A program made the translations under genes and the position numbers. Positions 36,019-48,100 of a stretch of DNA of 64,000 nucleotides are shown here, piece by piece. The stretch's first letter is position 1. Each line of letters starts with the position of its first letter. The stretch spans positions 6,011,538-6,075,537 of the forward strand of contig CM040742.1 of assembly GCA_022829145.1 (NCBI GenBank), in the 5' to 3' direction. Origin of the DNA: Albula goreensis (taxonomy: Eukaryota; Chordata; Actinopteri; Albuliformes; Albulidae). Below the pieces are notes generated by a model. The model was not told the origin of the DNA. It did not search any database and saw nothing but the letters and a program-made list of their open reading frames with translations.

Positions 36019-38333
36019 CTTGGAGGAAGGAAACATTTGGGCAACCGCAGGGTCAAACTGCTGGAGCCACAACAGGGGACAGGAGTACAGCATCACAGGA
36101 TCTTCAGAGCCCCTCCTTCTATAAGCTGCACTGGTTCTATCCAGTTACCACCAAAGGGCTCTCTGCCAAGGCCAGTCTAATTAATCAGTATTGCCTGGAG
36201 TTCCTCTACAAATTTAATCTCCGTCAGCTGGCAGAAAAACTGCTTTCTCATACCATTAAAGAAAACACCACCCCGGATGCCACTAAACATACTTTAATGA
36301 GTCTCAGTTCCACCTCCCTAGTGTTAACACGGTTCACACAAAAGCGTTGTGCCTTACTTGTTTGTCATATGGCACATGTTAAACACCCTGCTTCTTTGGC
36401 ACGGGAGCAATTTCGCAAGGCTGTCAGCGGTGACCGACTTGCGGTCCGTGCCACTGCAGATGACTGTTGTTTCGCGGCGATCCCCGTAACCCGGGGAAGC
36501 TTAGAGGCTCGTGTCGGGGCTCGGGGAAAAAGCCGGCCAGACAGACCAGCCGCCCGTCGTCACTGCCGCAGATTGATGGCTCCGTCCGCCGAGCGAGCCC
36601 AACCGTGATTTATCGCTCATGCGGAGGGAGGGGGCCGTCGGAATGTGGCGGCGCCTGGAGCGAGCCTCGACGTTCACGTGTCAGTTGTGGTTTCGTCAGA
36701 GGCGCTGTAATTAGCCCTGGAGTTGTCCGGGCCGATGGAGCGTTTTTCTCGGCTTGAAATACAACCGGAGAAATGTCTTGCAGGAGTTTTTCGCTGCCAC
36801 CCAAAATAAAAGGTTTTCACGTTATCAGCAAGTTAGAACTCCGAGATGGCCGTGAGACCTCGCACCTTTATGCAGTATTGGTGTGTGAAAATGTGCCCTC
36901 AGAAATCATTGGGTGCACAGTGAACTCCTGGTCCTTTACATATATGCACATATACACACAGATGCCTGCACACACATACGTACATATACAAAAACACTCA
37001 TTTTATTTCCCCTCCAACAAAAGATCTAAGAAATGGGGTCAGAAATCAGGTTTTACTCCATCTTCATGGCCTTGTCTTCCCTCTATGAATGTTAAAGCGC
37101 ATCTATTTTGAAGAAAGGGCATGCTATTTGTTCTCATGCAGTTGGGCATTTTCTTTCTCATTTTTTTTGTCCACGGAAGGTTTGTATTCCTCCACTCAAT
37201 GAACCATCAGTCATTCACAAAGGGATCGCTAAAAGGGACTTTTTAGTGCTTTCTTGCCATTCTTATTTCCTCTCTATGATTCTCTCTCCAAACATTCTCC
37301 AGGTTTTCTCCATTTGTATTGCTGATAAAAGGCTTGAGAGCATTTCAAGAAAACGGTTCACTGTCTAAATTCAGGGACTTCCACCCTCATAATTTTGGTA
37401 TGACGAGAAACTCCGCCGTTGTTTCAAGAGACATTCAGAGGAGATAGCGGCGGGCTATTACTGTGGTGAAAAGCAGATCGAGATTTACAGTCGGAGACCG
37501 GTGCCGTGACTATGGCCTGCTTGTTTTGAAAGTCGCTGAACTCTTTATTGCCATGGAACGCAACACGAAGTGCCACCCGATGCCCAGAGGCATCGAAGCT
37601 GTAATCTATTATTAAATACGACGGCTTCAATTGACATAACAGTTTTATGAGGGTAATAACTGGCTGAGAAAGTTCCAGTCTCTGTAACATGGTGAGGGAA
37701 CTAAGGGGAGATTAAGGTGTAAAAAAGGAAACTGCTCTGTTTCCTGTCTAGATCCAGGGTAATTAAATTTTGATTCATCCCAGAACCTCAAAGTAAGGCT
37801 AGGCTATTATAAAACCATTTTTTTTTTCGGTATTAGTCCTGCGTATTTAATTCTTCCGTCTGTCCTCTTGGTTTCCACTTGAGAGAGAGGGCAGGAAAGG
37901 TTTGGCGCATTGGAAGAATTCCATGATGTCTTTGCGCATACACCTCTGAAGGCCGAAGCCTCACATCGGCTTCAGATATGAACCATTGAAAGTGCATCGA
38001 CACATGAGTGGGCACAGCCGGTATGCATATGTAACCATCCTGCTCCTCTACATTCTCTCTTTCTGAATAAAATTGATCTTCCGTCTTACTTACAGCAACA
38101 ACTAATAAGCTGCTCGAATTCCTATTACCCCATCATTAACTCGGAGGCAGATTACATTTTGCACATAGGCATGCATTGAAAGTTTGCTCTAAGCCAAAAT
38201 AGCGTGACAAGCAAGATATTTGGTTTCATGTTGTACGAACAAGTGTCATCCAGGCAGTTCAGTCTTTAACATTTATAGAAAAACGACCCCCCACTGTACT
38301 CCCGTCTCCTTCTTTTTTCATGAACGGATTTAC
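36019..38333 (-). other. il1rapl2 intron splitting the third Ig domain
   Basis: A 2.3-kb intron bounded by the GTAAAT donor at 38333 and the CTCCAAG acceptor at 36019. It contains the CpG island at 36427-36760 and a second CpG-enriched patch at 37430-37620. No coding sequence was recognised; the long plus-strand frame crossing 35835-36608 is not supported. Confidence 0.8.
36427..36760. promoter_or_regulatory. Intronic CpG island, candidate alternative promoter or regulatory element
   Basis: By hand count this stretch holds nearly 40 CpG dinucleotides in about 330 bp, while the surrounding intron is AT-rich with few. It includes CACGTG at about 36676 (an E-box) and several GC-rich blocks. Its density suggests protection from methylation. 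A minus-strand transcript starting here would include the second half of Ig3, the membrane segment and the TIR domain. No convincing start codon or first exon was identified. Confidence 0.5.
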
Positions 38334-38463
38334 CTGACTTCACTTTCTTTTATATGACCTTCTAGCTCCTCCACAAATTTCTCGCCCTTCATCCAGTAGA
38401 TAATGGGTCTGGACTCGCCGCTGTAGCCGAAGAAGGCCTTGCAATCCAGACTCAGTGGCATGC
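38334..38463 (-). CDS. il1rapl2: il1rapl2 exon: first half of third Ig domain
   Basis: On the minus strand a pyrimidine-rich tract ending CTGCAG precedes the exon at 38463 and a GTAAAT donor follows it at 38334. The 130-nt exon starts with the last two bases of a glycine codon and ends with the first two of an arginine codon. It encodes GMPLSLDCKAFFGYSGE, then RPIIYWMKGEKFVEELEG and HIKESEVR. The cysteine in LDCKA is the B-strand Ig cysteine and YWMKGEKF holds the core tryptophan. This region is highly typical of IL1RAPL third Ig domains, where it forms part of the extracellular ligand-binding stalk. The open frame visible upstream of 38463 is intron and is not part of the protein. Confidence 0.88.
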
Positions 38464-40148
38464 CTGCAGGGGAGAAGGACAAGACAGCGGTCGTCGTATT
38501 GAGCGCCATTGACATACAGAGCAGGAACGCATCTGGTCAAAGGCCTCCAAACCCGTGGCCTTCAAACAGAATTGCGCGGCTGGAGATCCAAGTACCCCCC
38601 GCATCACACATAACACCGAAAATGGGTATTCGGCACAGTCTGTGTCTGGTACTTCCTGTACCTCCTAGTCATTCAGGGGTCCATGCTGGGTAACATCAGA
38701 GACAATCAAAAGCCTGGGATTACTCTGAAGATCAAAGCAAACACTTCGAACCCTACAGTTTGAGAACAAAAAAAAAAAAAAACAACAACATCAACAAATA
38801 GTCTGCTTTTAAAAGATTCAGGGTAGTATTCATGAAATATTTACCTCGACACCCTAGGTTTTTACCTCAATTTTTCAGGATAAACAAACGGTCACCTTAA
38901 ACCTTCTCCTGTCCTCCCGTGGCTCCTTAGAAAGCATCAGTTGTGGATTTCTATCTTTGATTCCAAGTTTTGGCATTTCGGTACACAAAGAGCCGGGGCA
39001 TAGAGCATGGAGATTTGAAGTGGAGCCCTCGTGGGCCGGGAGTGACTGACATACCATTTCAGATGACACGGGAACGGCAAAGTCGTGTCAGCTCAAGCCG
39101 ATGGAGGATACGACATGAGGCAAATGAAACCATGTCTGTCTAACAGCCGTGAAAGAAATAATACCATCCACAGTGATGGTCTTTACCCTTGTCCCTCAAA
39201 TTCAGTCAATGGGGCACTATCTGGAATCTTAGTCCTTTCGTTGCAAACACTACCTGTTGCTGATTAACATTTCAGTAACACTCAAAATGCCCCATCTGCA
39301 GACCCAAACCCCAGAGGGCTCATTAAATGTAAATATTTAAGAAATGCCCTCTGATTCAATGCAGAAAGGCTATAAAGAGACAGCTCAGTTCACCAGTAGC
39401 GGGAAAAATTCGGTAGGGGTTATAAATACTGAGACATGACTATCTAATCCTCAGGAGAAGACCAATTATCTGTTCATTTTCAGTCGATTCAGTAAGTGAG
39501 TTTTACTGTAGCTGTCACAAGGATGGATGGGAAATGAATAAATGAATAATGACGACAAAATGTTTTCTTTCAATTAACCTCCACCACAACAGGTTTCTTA
39601 CATTTTTTATGTGTCTAAATAAATAATAGAATATTATTCAAATCAGTAATGAATTTCTCTGCATTTTTTTAAGGCAAAGTATTTTTACTCAATATAGTTG
39701 AATAAGTTTACTTTCCTCTGGAATGTCCTATTAAACAGAGTGTGAACAATGTGGAGAACAATACTGCCAGTTCGAAACTGTGTCATTCACAGCAGACGTT
39801 ATCGCTATCACTGTACACAGATCAGCTTAAGTGCGACTGTAAGTGTGAGGTATATCATATGTGATACAATGTGTGGAGGCACTGGGGATGATAACACGTT
39901 TCTCAAGTGTAAACTTGAGTGCTGAATATATGTCACTACTTTTCTTCTTACATGTTTCTCTCAATTTGTGTGTAATTTTTTTCCTGCAAAATATCTTGCA
40001 TATATTAAATAAAATCTACACCCTGATTTCAATAATATCTTCATTCAAATTATCAATGTGAATCAAAAATAGCGCCACATGCAACAGCATAGATGCATAT
40101 TACGGCGATGCATAGTAGATACAGATGATGTTTTAGGATGCATGCTAA

Positions 40149-40162
40149 AGCGCTATAGCGCT
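40149..40162. repeat. 14-bp perfect palindrome
   Basis: AGCGCTATAGCGCT is its own reverse complement. It is CpG-containing within AT-rich intron. It could be a chance event or a protein-binding site. Confidence 0.9.
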
Positions 40163-40409
40163 ACAGAAAATTACTGCTCACACAAAGGGGTTATAACATA
40201 TGGTAATATAAAAAAAAAAAACCAAAAGGACCCCTTATGCCGATTTTTGAAGGACCCCAGTCACCGAGAAGTAACTGTTAATGCAGGAAAATAAATTATT
40301 CTTCTTGGAAAGGTGTCAAAAGAATATCTCAGAATTGACATGTGCAGTTTCAAGAGAGCCTGTAATGCATTCTGGAGGAATTGAAGATTATAATAACAGA
40401 ATGTATTCT

Positions 40410-40452
40410 GAATTTGTTAATGTCAGAATACATTTCTGACATTAACAAATTC
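40410..40452. repeat. Perfect 19-bp inverted repeat with 5-nt loop
   Basis: The arms GAATTTGTTAATGTCAGAA (40410-40428) and its exact reverse complement (40434-40452) flank the loop TACAT. An adjacent near-palindrome, CAGAATGTATTCTG (397-410 of the same kilobase), overlaps its left edge. No transposon or RNA family was recognised. Confidence 0.95.
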
Positions 40453-43400
40453 TCTGGGTCCTCATCAATTACTCTAAAACACAACAGGCTGTAATAACAA
40501 GAGGTGTACCTGTACATCATCTGGTACAAACCAGGTAGTTTCTGTGAAGAAATTCCCTCAGGCAGACCTATCTATCTATCTGCCTATGCTGAGCTGCGCA
40601 GACATTTGTAGACTGCAGAATGCAATAATAATATCTTTCCTTCAAATTTCCTCAATAGAAAGTGAATGAGATAAAAAGATTTTATGTAGTCTTCTACATA
40701 ACTTCATTCCTCAAGGCCATCTTGCCACTCAACTTCTTCAGCCTATATATATATATTTTTTAGAAAGTCATTTATTTTGGGGGTTTTATTGTGGCATGTC
40801 TTTGTTTTATAACAGTGGATATTTCTCTTTACCATACTTCATTTCTCTGCCTGTACAGCAACTGCAAATGCATAGAAAGTCACTTTAAAAGTAAAATGTA
40901 TCACAGTTATTTACCGTCGCCTTACAATAAGGCTGTCTGTATATTAGAGATGGGGCATACATCATGCTGTCAGAATGGCTTGTCTTAAACTTGCATGGCT
41001 TGTCATGTTTCTTGTTTTATTCATGCACATATATTTTGTTGTTGTTGATGTGAAAACAAAAGATTGCTCTTTCACCCCCTGCCCTTCCTTCTTGAAAACT
41101 CAAATTATTTTGTCATCTTCCAAGTTGAAAACAAGTGCAGGACAAATAAACACACTGACAGTGAAGGCATCAGGCAGTAAGTACAAGAAGTGCTTTTCTC
41201 ATAAGAGAAAAACACCATTTTGTCTGTAAATAAATCAGATGAAATGAGAAAATGTAATGTGCTTTTTCATTCTGCATAAGATTGAAAAAAAATGCAATGC
41301 ATTTTTACAATTTGACACAAAATAGCTTCTACCAAATTGGCAGATGAATAGGGGCATTTTACACACATTAATGAGTGCAATGGGCGCAAAGAAGAACCCT
41401 ATTAAGAAACAGATCAAACTTTTTATAATTCTCAAAAATCAGATAAAAGCCACTTCTAGAAACTAAATTTTAGTTTTTGACAGTGGCGCTGGTGAATGGA
41501 GGAGCCAAAGAAATGGGACATTCCAAACATGGTCTCAGATGTCTTATACTGCAGCTGATTGGACAGTTGGACAGGCCAACATGAGAGATACCTGTTAAGT
41601 TAAACATGTGGACGGCCCAAAATGCCGGGTGTGAGCACATGTACAGGTCGCCTCTATGGGCTCGGCTTTGGTTCGGCAGGAACTGCAGGAAGAGCAGCCA
41701 TGTAGTCTTTATTGAGCCCGCAGATGGCTGTGGGTCAATTCACCAAGCCCTACAGCTGCTGCACACAGTCTGGCTCAGCAAGGCACTCTAATGGGTGAGC
41801 GCAAACAGCTGAGATCAGTGATTCTCTGGTGTCCATGGTGCGCTGACTGGGAATAAAGTATCACTGCGGCAATGGGAGAGGTGACGGTTCAGTGTTGTTC
41901 AAAACGCTTCCATTTAGACTGGAAAAACAAACAGCGGACACAAAACAATGCAGGTGGCTCTGGGTTTATATATATATATCCACGCAATAAAATATATACA
42001 CCATACCTTAGGAGTCTTTACATGTTATATTAACTTTTTTATTTAAACGTTTGGTAGACTGTAACCAGAGAAGGCTGAGTATTTTGAAACCTATTCCTAA
42101 GGCTTGAAAGCAGATGTTCAATAGACAGGCTTTCCGGTCGGCATCTGATGTGTGTCTGAAACAGGCCAAATCAATTTCTGAGGTGGAGCGAAAAGCTTAA
42201 TGGCCTGGAAGCGGCACGGGTTACCAAAATAACAGTGGCTGGATGAACTCCTTCACAAAGGACTATAATGCACCATCCGTCATTTTAGCTACAACCTGCA
42301 CATTTTTCAGTCGGCTCCATCACGGTGGACAGGAGACCGGCAGCGCCGTCTGCTTGTCCTGAAGACATGTTTACCTCAGTGACACACGACCCAACAGCTG
42401 ACTTCAGTTCCCATGTCATCGGTGGCAAAAGCCGTAAAAGGAACGAAAACAAAACCTTCAGTGACTCGTCAGACACGGTCTCCCCCGAATGAGGCTGGGC
42501 TTTCTGTGTCCTTCGGCACACGAAGACGGCCAAAACAGCATCTCCAACTGCTTGGGCTGGCCCCTCCATCTGTTCTGTCACTGTGCGGACTCCTCGCCAG
42601 TTTATCTAAGCCTTCATCTGACCGTTACAAGCTAATCTACATTTCTCCCACATCCCCAAAGAGGACACAAGCAAATGAACCACATCCAGTTACAATGCGC
42701 TTTAGCATTTAGCAGCATTACTGAGACACAGAGGACATCCAAAGGACTGCAAACCAATGTCAGATATTATGCACATGAAAACATTATTTATAAAAAAAAA
42801 CCATTTTGGATGATTTACACAAAGAGCCAATGGACTTCATAGAAAATGAACAGTATCCAGGATGGATGGAGATATCTGAGACATCTGATTTTACACAATA
42901 TAATACATTTAAATACATTATTTAATGTAACAAGTGTTGATAATTTTACATCAACTTCAGCCCCCTGGGTCTTGAACCTTACTTCTATTTGTCACAGTCC
43001 CACTCTGCACATTCTTATGCTTGAGGTGGTAATGCAGTTTCTTCAGATCCACTGCCACAAGATTTTTCCGACCAAACAAAGTGCAGTAAATTATAAGCCT
43101 ATTTTCCAGTGGCGCACGGCTTACTACAACGTAAAAAGGAGTCTGTACCTCAGTGGGGATTCTCTGGTCAATAATAGGTTAAATGAACAAGGGTCAAGAT
43201 GAAAAATAAATAAATTATTTCACTGGTAATTTTGTAATCCAGGGAGGCTATAAACCTATTCCTACAATGATGTTATAGATTCCTTTTTAAAAATACATTC
43301 TAATGCCCTTACATTTGCATGCATTATCCTGAATTACAGTTTTAAAATGCAGCCCCAGTTGTGTCCTGAGAAGTATGGGCTGCTAACTCCAACAATCCAA

Positions 43401-44899
43401 GAGGTTTTTTTTCATGTTTCACATTCTGCTTACACATGCACTTACACATTCCTTAATGTTTCCAAAATGTTTCTGCATCTGGATTTTCCCCAGGGGAAGT
43501 GAGAAGAGTGGGAAAGCACCAAAGAAAGGGTCTCCCACTTGGCATATAATCTCACAGAACCCCCCCCCCGGCCCCCCAAAACACTCCACTATCATGTCAA
43601 ATTCACTAAATATTATATGAATAGGTCTGATATATCTGATCCTACGGACAGCAACCCCAACATCACTTTATTGCATATATGAAAAAAGAAAAGGGCATAG
43701 TCGTGCGCGTCTGAATAAGAATAATAGGACTTATTATGCAAACACAGCCAAAACTGGTGAGAGAATAAAATAATGATGAAAACAATGCAGTTCATATCAA
43801 AAATATTTTAGAAAAACATAAATTCCTCAGCCTTGGGTGAATATATTTTATTGCAAGATTTGGCAGGCAACAAGAATCGGTCAGTCATCACAATAGGGAC
43901 GTTTTCAGACCCACAGTATATGGCTCGAAGTCTTGGTCTGGTTGTTCATCCGTCCAAAAAACTGTTCATCACCAAAATCCTTCAGTGTTTGACAAAAAAG
44001 GGACATCACCACAATCGGAGGCGTCAAAACGAAGCTGTGGTACCCCAGAAAAACACCTCCGCAATGCGGTTCTGAGATGCTTTCACTTTTCGGCTTCATA
44101 TCCGAGCCGTTTCATCTCGCACCACGGGTACACACGTATGTGGGATTTGACACCGAAGAGGTTTCCACAGAGGTAAACTGATTTTAGCAACAATAGCACT
44201 CACTGTCAGTGGAGGATATCCACAGATTAATGGGAAATGAAACATATTTTGGGCTCACTGGTACTGCATTAGCAGTACATCCAAGCTTGTTACAGAAGAT
44301 TAATGAGAAAAAAGAATTTTCTCTCCAAATTTTTACACACAGTCTCTAAGCAGTAGGGGGTCATTACTGTTTTGTAGGGAATGAATTTTGACTTTTTTTC
44401 CATGACAAGGAGGAAAATATATTAATCCTCGGTTTAAAACAATGTTGTTATTCAAAAGGATATTGTTCTGTTTTCATTAGTCAGGCAAGACAATAAATCA
44501 GTGTCTACACAGGACAAGGTAGATGAAAAGGTTTATTTGAGGTAGAGAGCAAAAATATATGTCATTCTGATGCAATGTAGTTGTCAGATAGATAATTAAA
44601 TAAATGTTCCAGCATTCCTGTTGTTTTATTACAACTTATCGGACAATTAAATATGCGATGCGACATGTTGTCAACTTCGCTTGCGCCATGTCAAAGTATG
44701 AACAATTATGAATGCCAAGAACTCGTACTAGGAAAATGTAATGTACCTATTACTTTCCTGTTACCCTTGAATGAACAAGCTCAAGAAATAGTAATAGCAA
44801 CATGACATTTCAGAATTACCATTAATAGTTACAATCATGATCACTGCTGGGGATGAGGGTAAACAGACATTTTTAGAAAGCTGGGAGTAGTTGGACTGT

Positions 44900-45185
44900 C
44901 AAATTGTCTGTTTTCGTTCAGCAGTCTGGCAGAGGCGAATACCCAGGGGCGCACTTCACAGAGTAAACATCCTCGCAGGCGGCCAGGAAGCAAACATCTG
45001 AATGCGCTGAGTGGTGAGCAGGCGGGCCAGGAGAGGCTCCAGCGCAGCATGCACGAGTGACTGCAGCTGCACCGGGCGGAGCTTTGGGCACAAACATACC
45101 CAAACCGTGCCCCACCACAACCCTGCCCCGCCCTAGCCCCACCCACTTATGACTTCTGACCATCAGCGAATCACAGGCCGCGTGA
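44900..45185. other. GC- and CpG-enriched patch in the upstream intron
   Basis: About 16 CpG in 280 bp, with GC-rich runs such as GGCGGGCC and CCCCGCCCTAGCCCC, in an AT-rich surround. The minus-strand frame across it (C- and S-rich) shows no domain. It might be regulatory. Confidence 0.3.
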
Positions 45186-48100
45186 AGAAGAGCTGAACAT
45201 CAGACCTATGGATTTGGCTGGAGGTTTAAGTTAGCATTTGTCACAGTTAACGTTATAGAGCAGGAATATGGGCTGTCTACATCCCAGCAGTTTCAACATC
45301 ACATTTTAATACCTCCTGGCAGCATTTAACTCACCTGCTCAGTGCCTCACCAAACACAAATTTTGGAAAGATTTGGTTGGAAGTTTTCTTGTACAATGAC
45401 AATGAAGTATTTATCATAAAATCAAGACTTTGCTCCAACATAACTCATTGTTTTTTTTTTTTTAACCTGAGATTGCTATGGTGACCAAAATGATTGACAG
45501 ACATATCAGAAACTAATGTTTTACAGAGGTCATGATACCTTTTTGACATACATTTCAGTATTCCAAAACGTTGCACCATTGAAAATAAACGATAAAGCCA
45601 AAATGCTAACTGTTTTCAAATAAACATTTCAGATGCTGTGTGTGCAATTACAATAAAGTCTTGCTGAATAAGATACAGTTACAAAACCAGTAAATCTGTC
45701 AAAACAAGCATTCTTATCTGCTGAATAGTTATAATTTGATACTCCATTTATTATCAGTTGTTATGCAACAAACTTTCATCTGATGGCAGTGGCGTAATCA
45801 TGACAATTGCACTTTCTGGTGTATAAAAACCATGGAAACTTAAAAAAGGGAAAAAAAATCTTATGAGTGAACAGTTTAGGTTGGTCAATAGCTGCACAAG
45901 ACAGGAAACTCTCTGCTATCAAGCATTTCCAGCACTCAGCTCTGAAACCCGCCTGGTACAGTCCTGTTGCTAAGTTAATTACTGTACTTCAAACAGCATG
46001 TACTACTCATCAATGAGCTGATCCACACACATTTTCTCAAAGAGCTTAATCTATACTTTTCTAATCAAAATGACCTAGTGCTACTAAAATATTAATTGAA
46101 AATCTTATATACCTTTTGTCTACAATATATTACATAAGCCATATGCATAGGGGTTGAATTGGGCTGGAGATGGAACTCCATATCCTTAGCACCCAGACAT
46201 AGCTATACATGGGCATCAGTTTCCTATCAATATTTTTAATTGAACAAAATTCTCACAAGAAGATCTATTTCCATTACAATTATAATTGTAAGTCTGGCCT
46301 TCTAAGACCTACTTATTGTTATTCAAGGTTAAACAGTCATTGGTTATTGGCACTGCTGTTTGTCTTTTTGTCTGCTTGCAAGCATTACCTCTGCTTCTCT
46401 GTGCTCTTGCTAAATGAATGGAAGGATTTTCCTCTGCTCAATTTAAATATGCTCACAGTTATTAATTGTAACTGAAATACTGTCAATGTGTGAACACTTT
46501 TGTTGATTGGGATGCTGCTTTCATGAGACCAAGCTAGCAAGCAGGTAGCTACCTAGCCGGCTAAACTTGCCAAGTAGCCAAGTAACAATTGCAGGCTGAT
46601 AAACAGCTGTGTTAACACCAGATTCAATATGCAATTCAGTGAACATCTTGTGAATATCAGTTTAAAAAAGAGGAGAAATGGAGAAAATGTGAAAAGAGCA
46701 GAGAGGAGGAAGTTTACAGATCCTTTCAAAGGTAAGATCAAGTGTAATTTATCTCTGACATCTCAGGATAGGAGAAAAACCAACACTCCTTAAGAAGCCA
46801 ATTGAGTTAGAGAACTATAGTGCTCTCTCTGTAATCATGTGGGGTATTCTATTCCATTTAACTATTTTGTGAGAATGTTGTTTGAAATTTGTTTTCTTTC
46901 ACAATCATAAAAAATGTCTTCTCCAAGATATGTTAGACTATACTCACACTGCATTTATTAAATAAACAGATAAATATTTCCATACATTAAAATACCTTCC
47001 CATGTTTTTGACATCCCTTCACACAAGAAATCATAATTTAACCCTCTGCTTATACAATGAGTAACTTGAGTGAACCCCGTGAGCAAAACATAAACAAGAT
47101 TTGTTTGTTACTCTCCAAAATTCACAAAAATGGACAACATTCAAATGAGCTACGACTATGAAGCAACTGCTCCATCTGCTATCACGGAAAGTGGAACTTA
47201 AGAAGTTCTTGAGCTCCCTAGGCATTTCAAAATATAGAAGTCTTGCCCACTTACAGTGAAATTCCCGTGTGCACAGCCTGCGAACAGAATTGGATGAAAA
47301 GCACAAAATGAAATTCTTTCCATGCAACCTAGTGCCCTTGACATATTTCAAACTCATTTTTAAATCCTCATCCAAAATATCTGTACATTCTCCTCAGTGT
47401 GCTTTGTTGCCATACAGAATGCCCTGTCTATTTGCTTTTGCTTTAGACTAAAACCTCACTGTTTATATGAATGGTCTGCTGTCCTTGTGGGAAGTGGTTG
47501 TATTGGTGAAATGGCTTGTGTTGTGCAATGTTTTGCTGGGACACTTTCAAGTAACAAGTTTGAGCTGGAAATTAAAGCTGAACAAAGACTGGCACTATCA
47601 GTTAGTAATTTGTATCATATATGATAAATACATGCCAGAATCCAAAATGTAACAGTCATTCATTGATTTTAAAAGCTCTGAACTTCAATTTTACTGCCAC
47701 AAGTTAAAAGTAAATGGAGGTGGGGAAAAAACACAGTCTGGAATGGTGATTTAATAAGATGTGTGTGTACCTGAAGGTTATTTAGGTACAATACATGTGT
47801 ATTGACAAGTGGCTTCTAAACGTTACAGTAAACTTCAGCAAAATGGTGTTTTCATATCACACTTTAAAACTTCTTGAGAGCAGCTATAATTTAATGTTAG
47901 AAATTGAAAAAAAACCTACTCCTGTGACTTGTTAGACAGAAAATATACCTTAAAATGTTCTGCTTTTCTGCCGAGAGAAAGTTTATGCGTGATCTGGAAA
48001 ATCACGTTGTGGTTTTGGGAGGGTGAAAAGAGGAGCATGCTAAAAACATTACCTCATTCTCACTGCAAGTTACTTTCAAGTCACATATTTCCATTTCTGA

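Larger units (their letters stand above)
26437..38463 (-). other. il1rapl2: Partial il1rapl2 locus (exons encoding Ig3, TM and TIR, to the stop codon)
   Basis: Five minus-strand exons (38334-38463, 35873-36018, 33010-33150, 32346-32516, 26437-27134) join in frame to give the C-terminal ~428 residues of an IL-1 receptor accessory protein-like membrane receptor. In mammals this family has three extracellular Ig domains, one membrane pass, a cytoplasmic TIR domain and a C-terminal extension of roughly 130-150 residues, and acts in neurons as a synapse organiser binding presynaptic receptor phosphatases. Seen here: internal exon lengths 130, 146, 141 and 171, every junction with AG acceptor and GT donor, and matching codon phases. 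Family recall favours paralogue 2: a GEKEVEL motif in Ig3, LDSGEQGLF in the tail and a SDIW C-terminus. Some stretches (NYQEVEALKHTIKLL, CNIPMTL) look more like paralogue 1, so the paralogue call is less certain than the family. The exons for the signal peptide, Ig1 and Ig2 lie outside the window. Confidence 0.85.

Noticed and set aside
35835-36608. 257-codon plus-strand open frame
   Set aside because: It begins at a non-ATG codon, runs antisense across the il1rapl2 Ig3 exon and then through CpG-rich intron, and has no recognisable domain.
44841-45163. Minus-strand C- and S-rich frames of 101 and 81 codons
   Set aside because: Open only because of high GC content; no domain and no IL1RAPL similarity.
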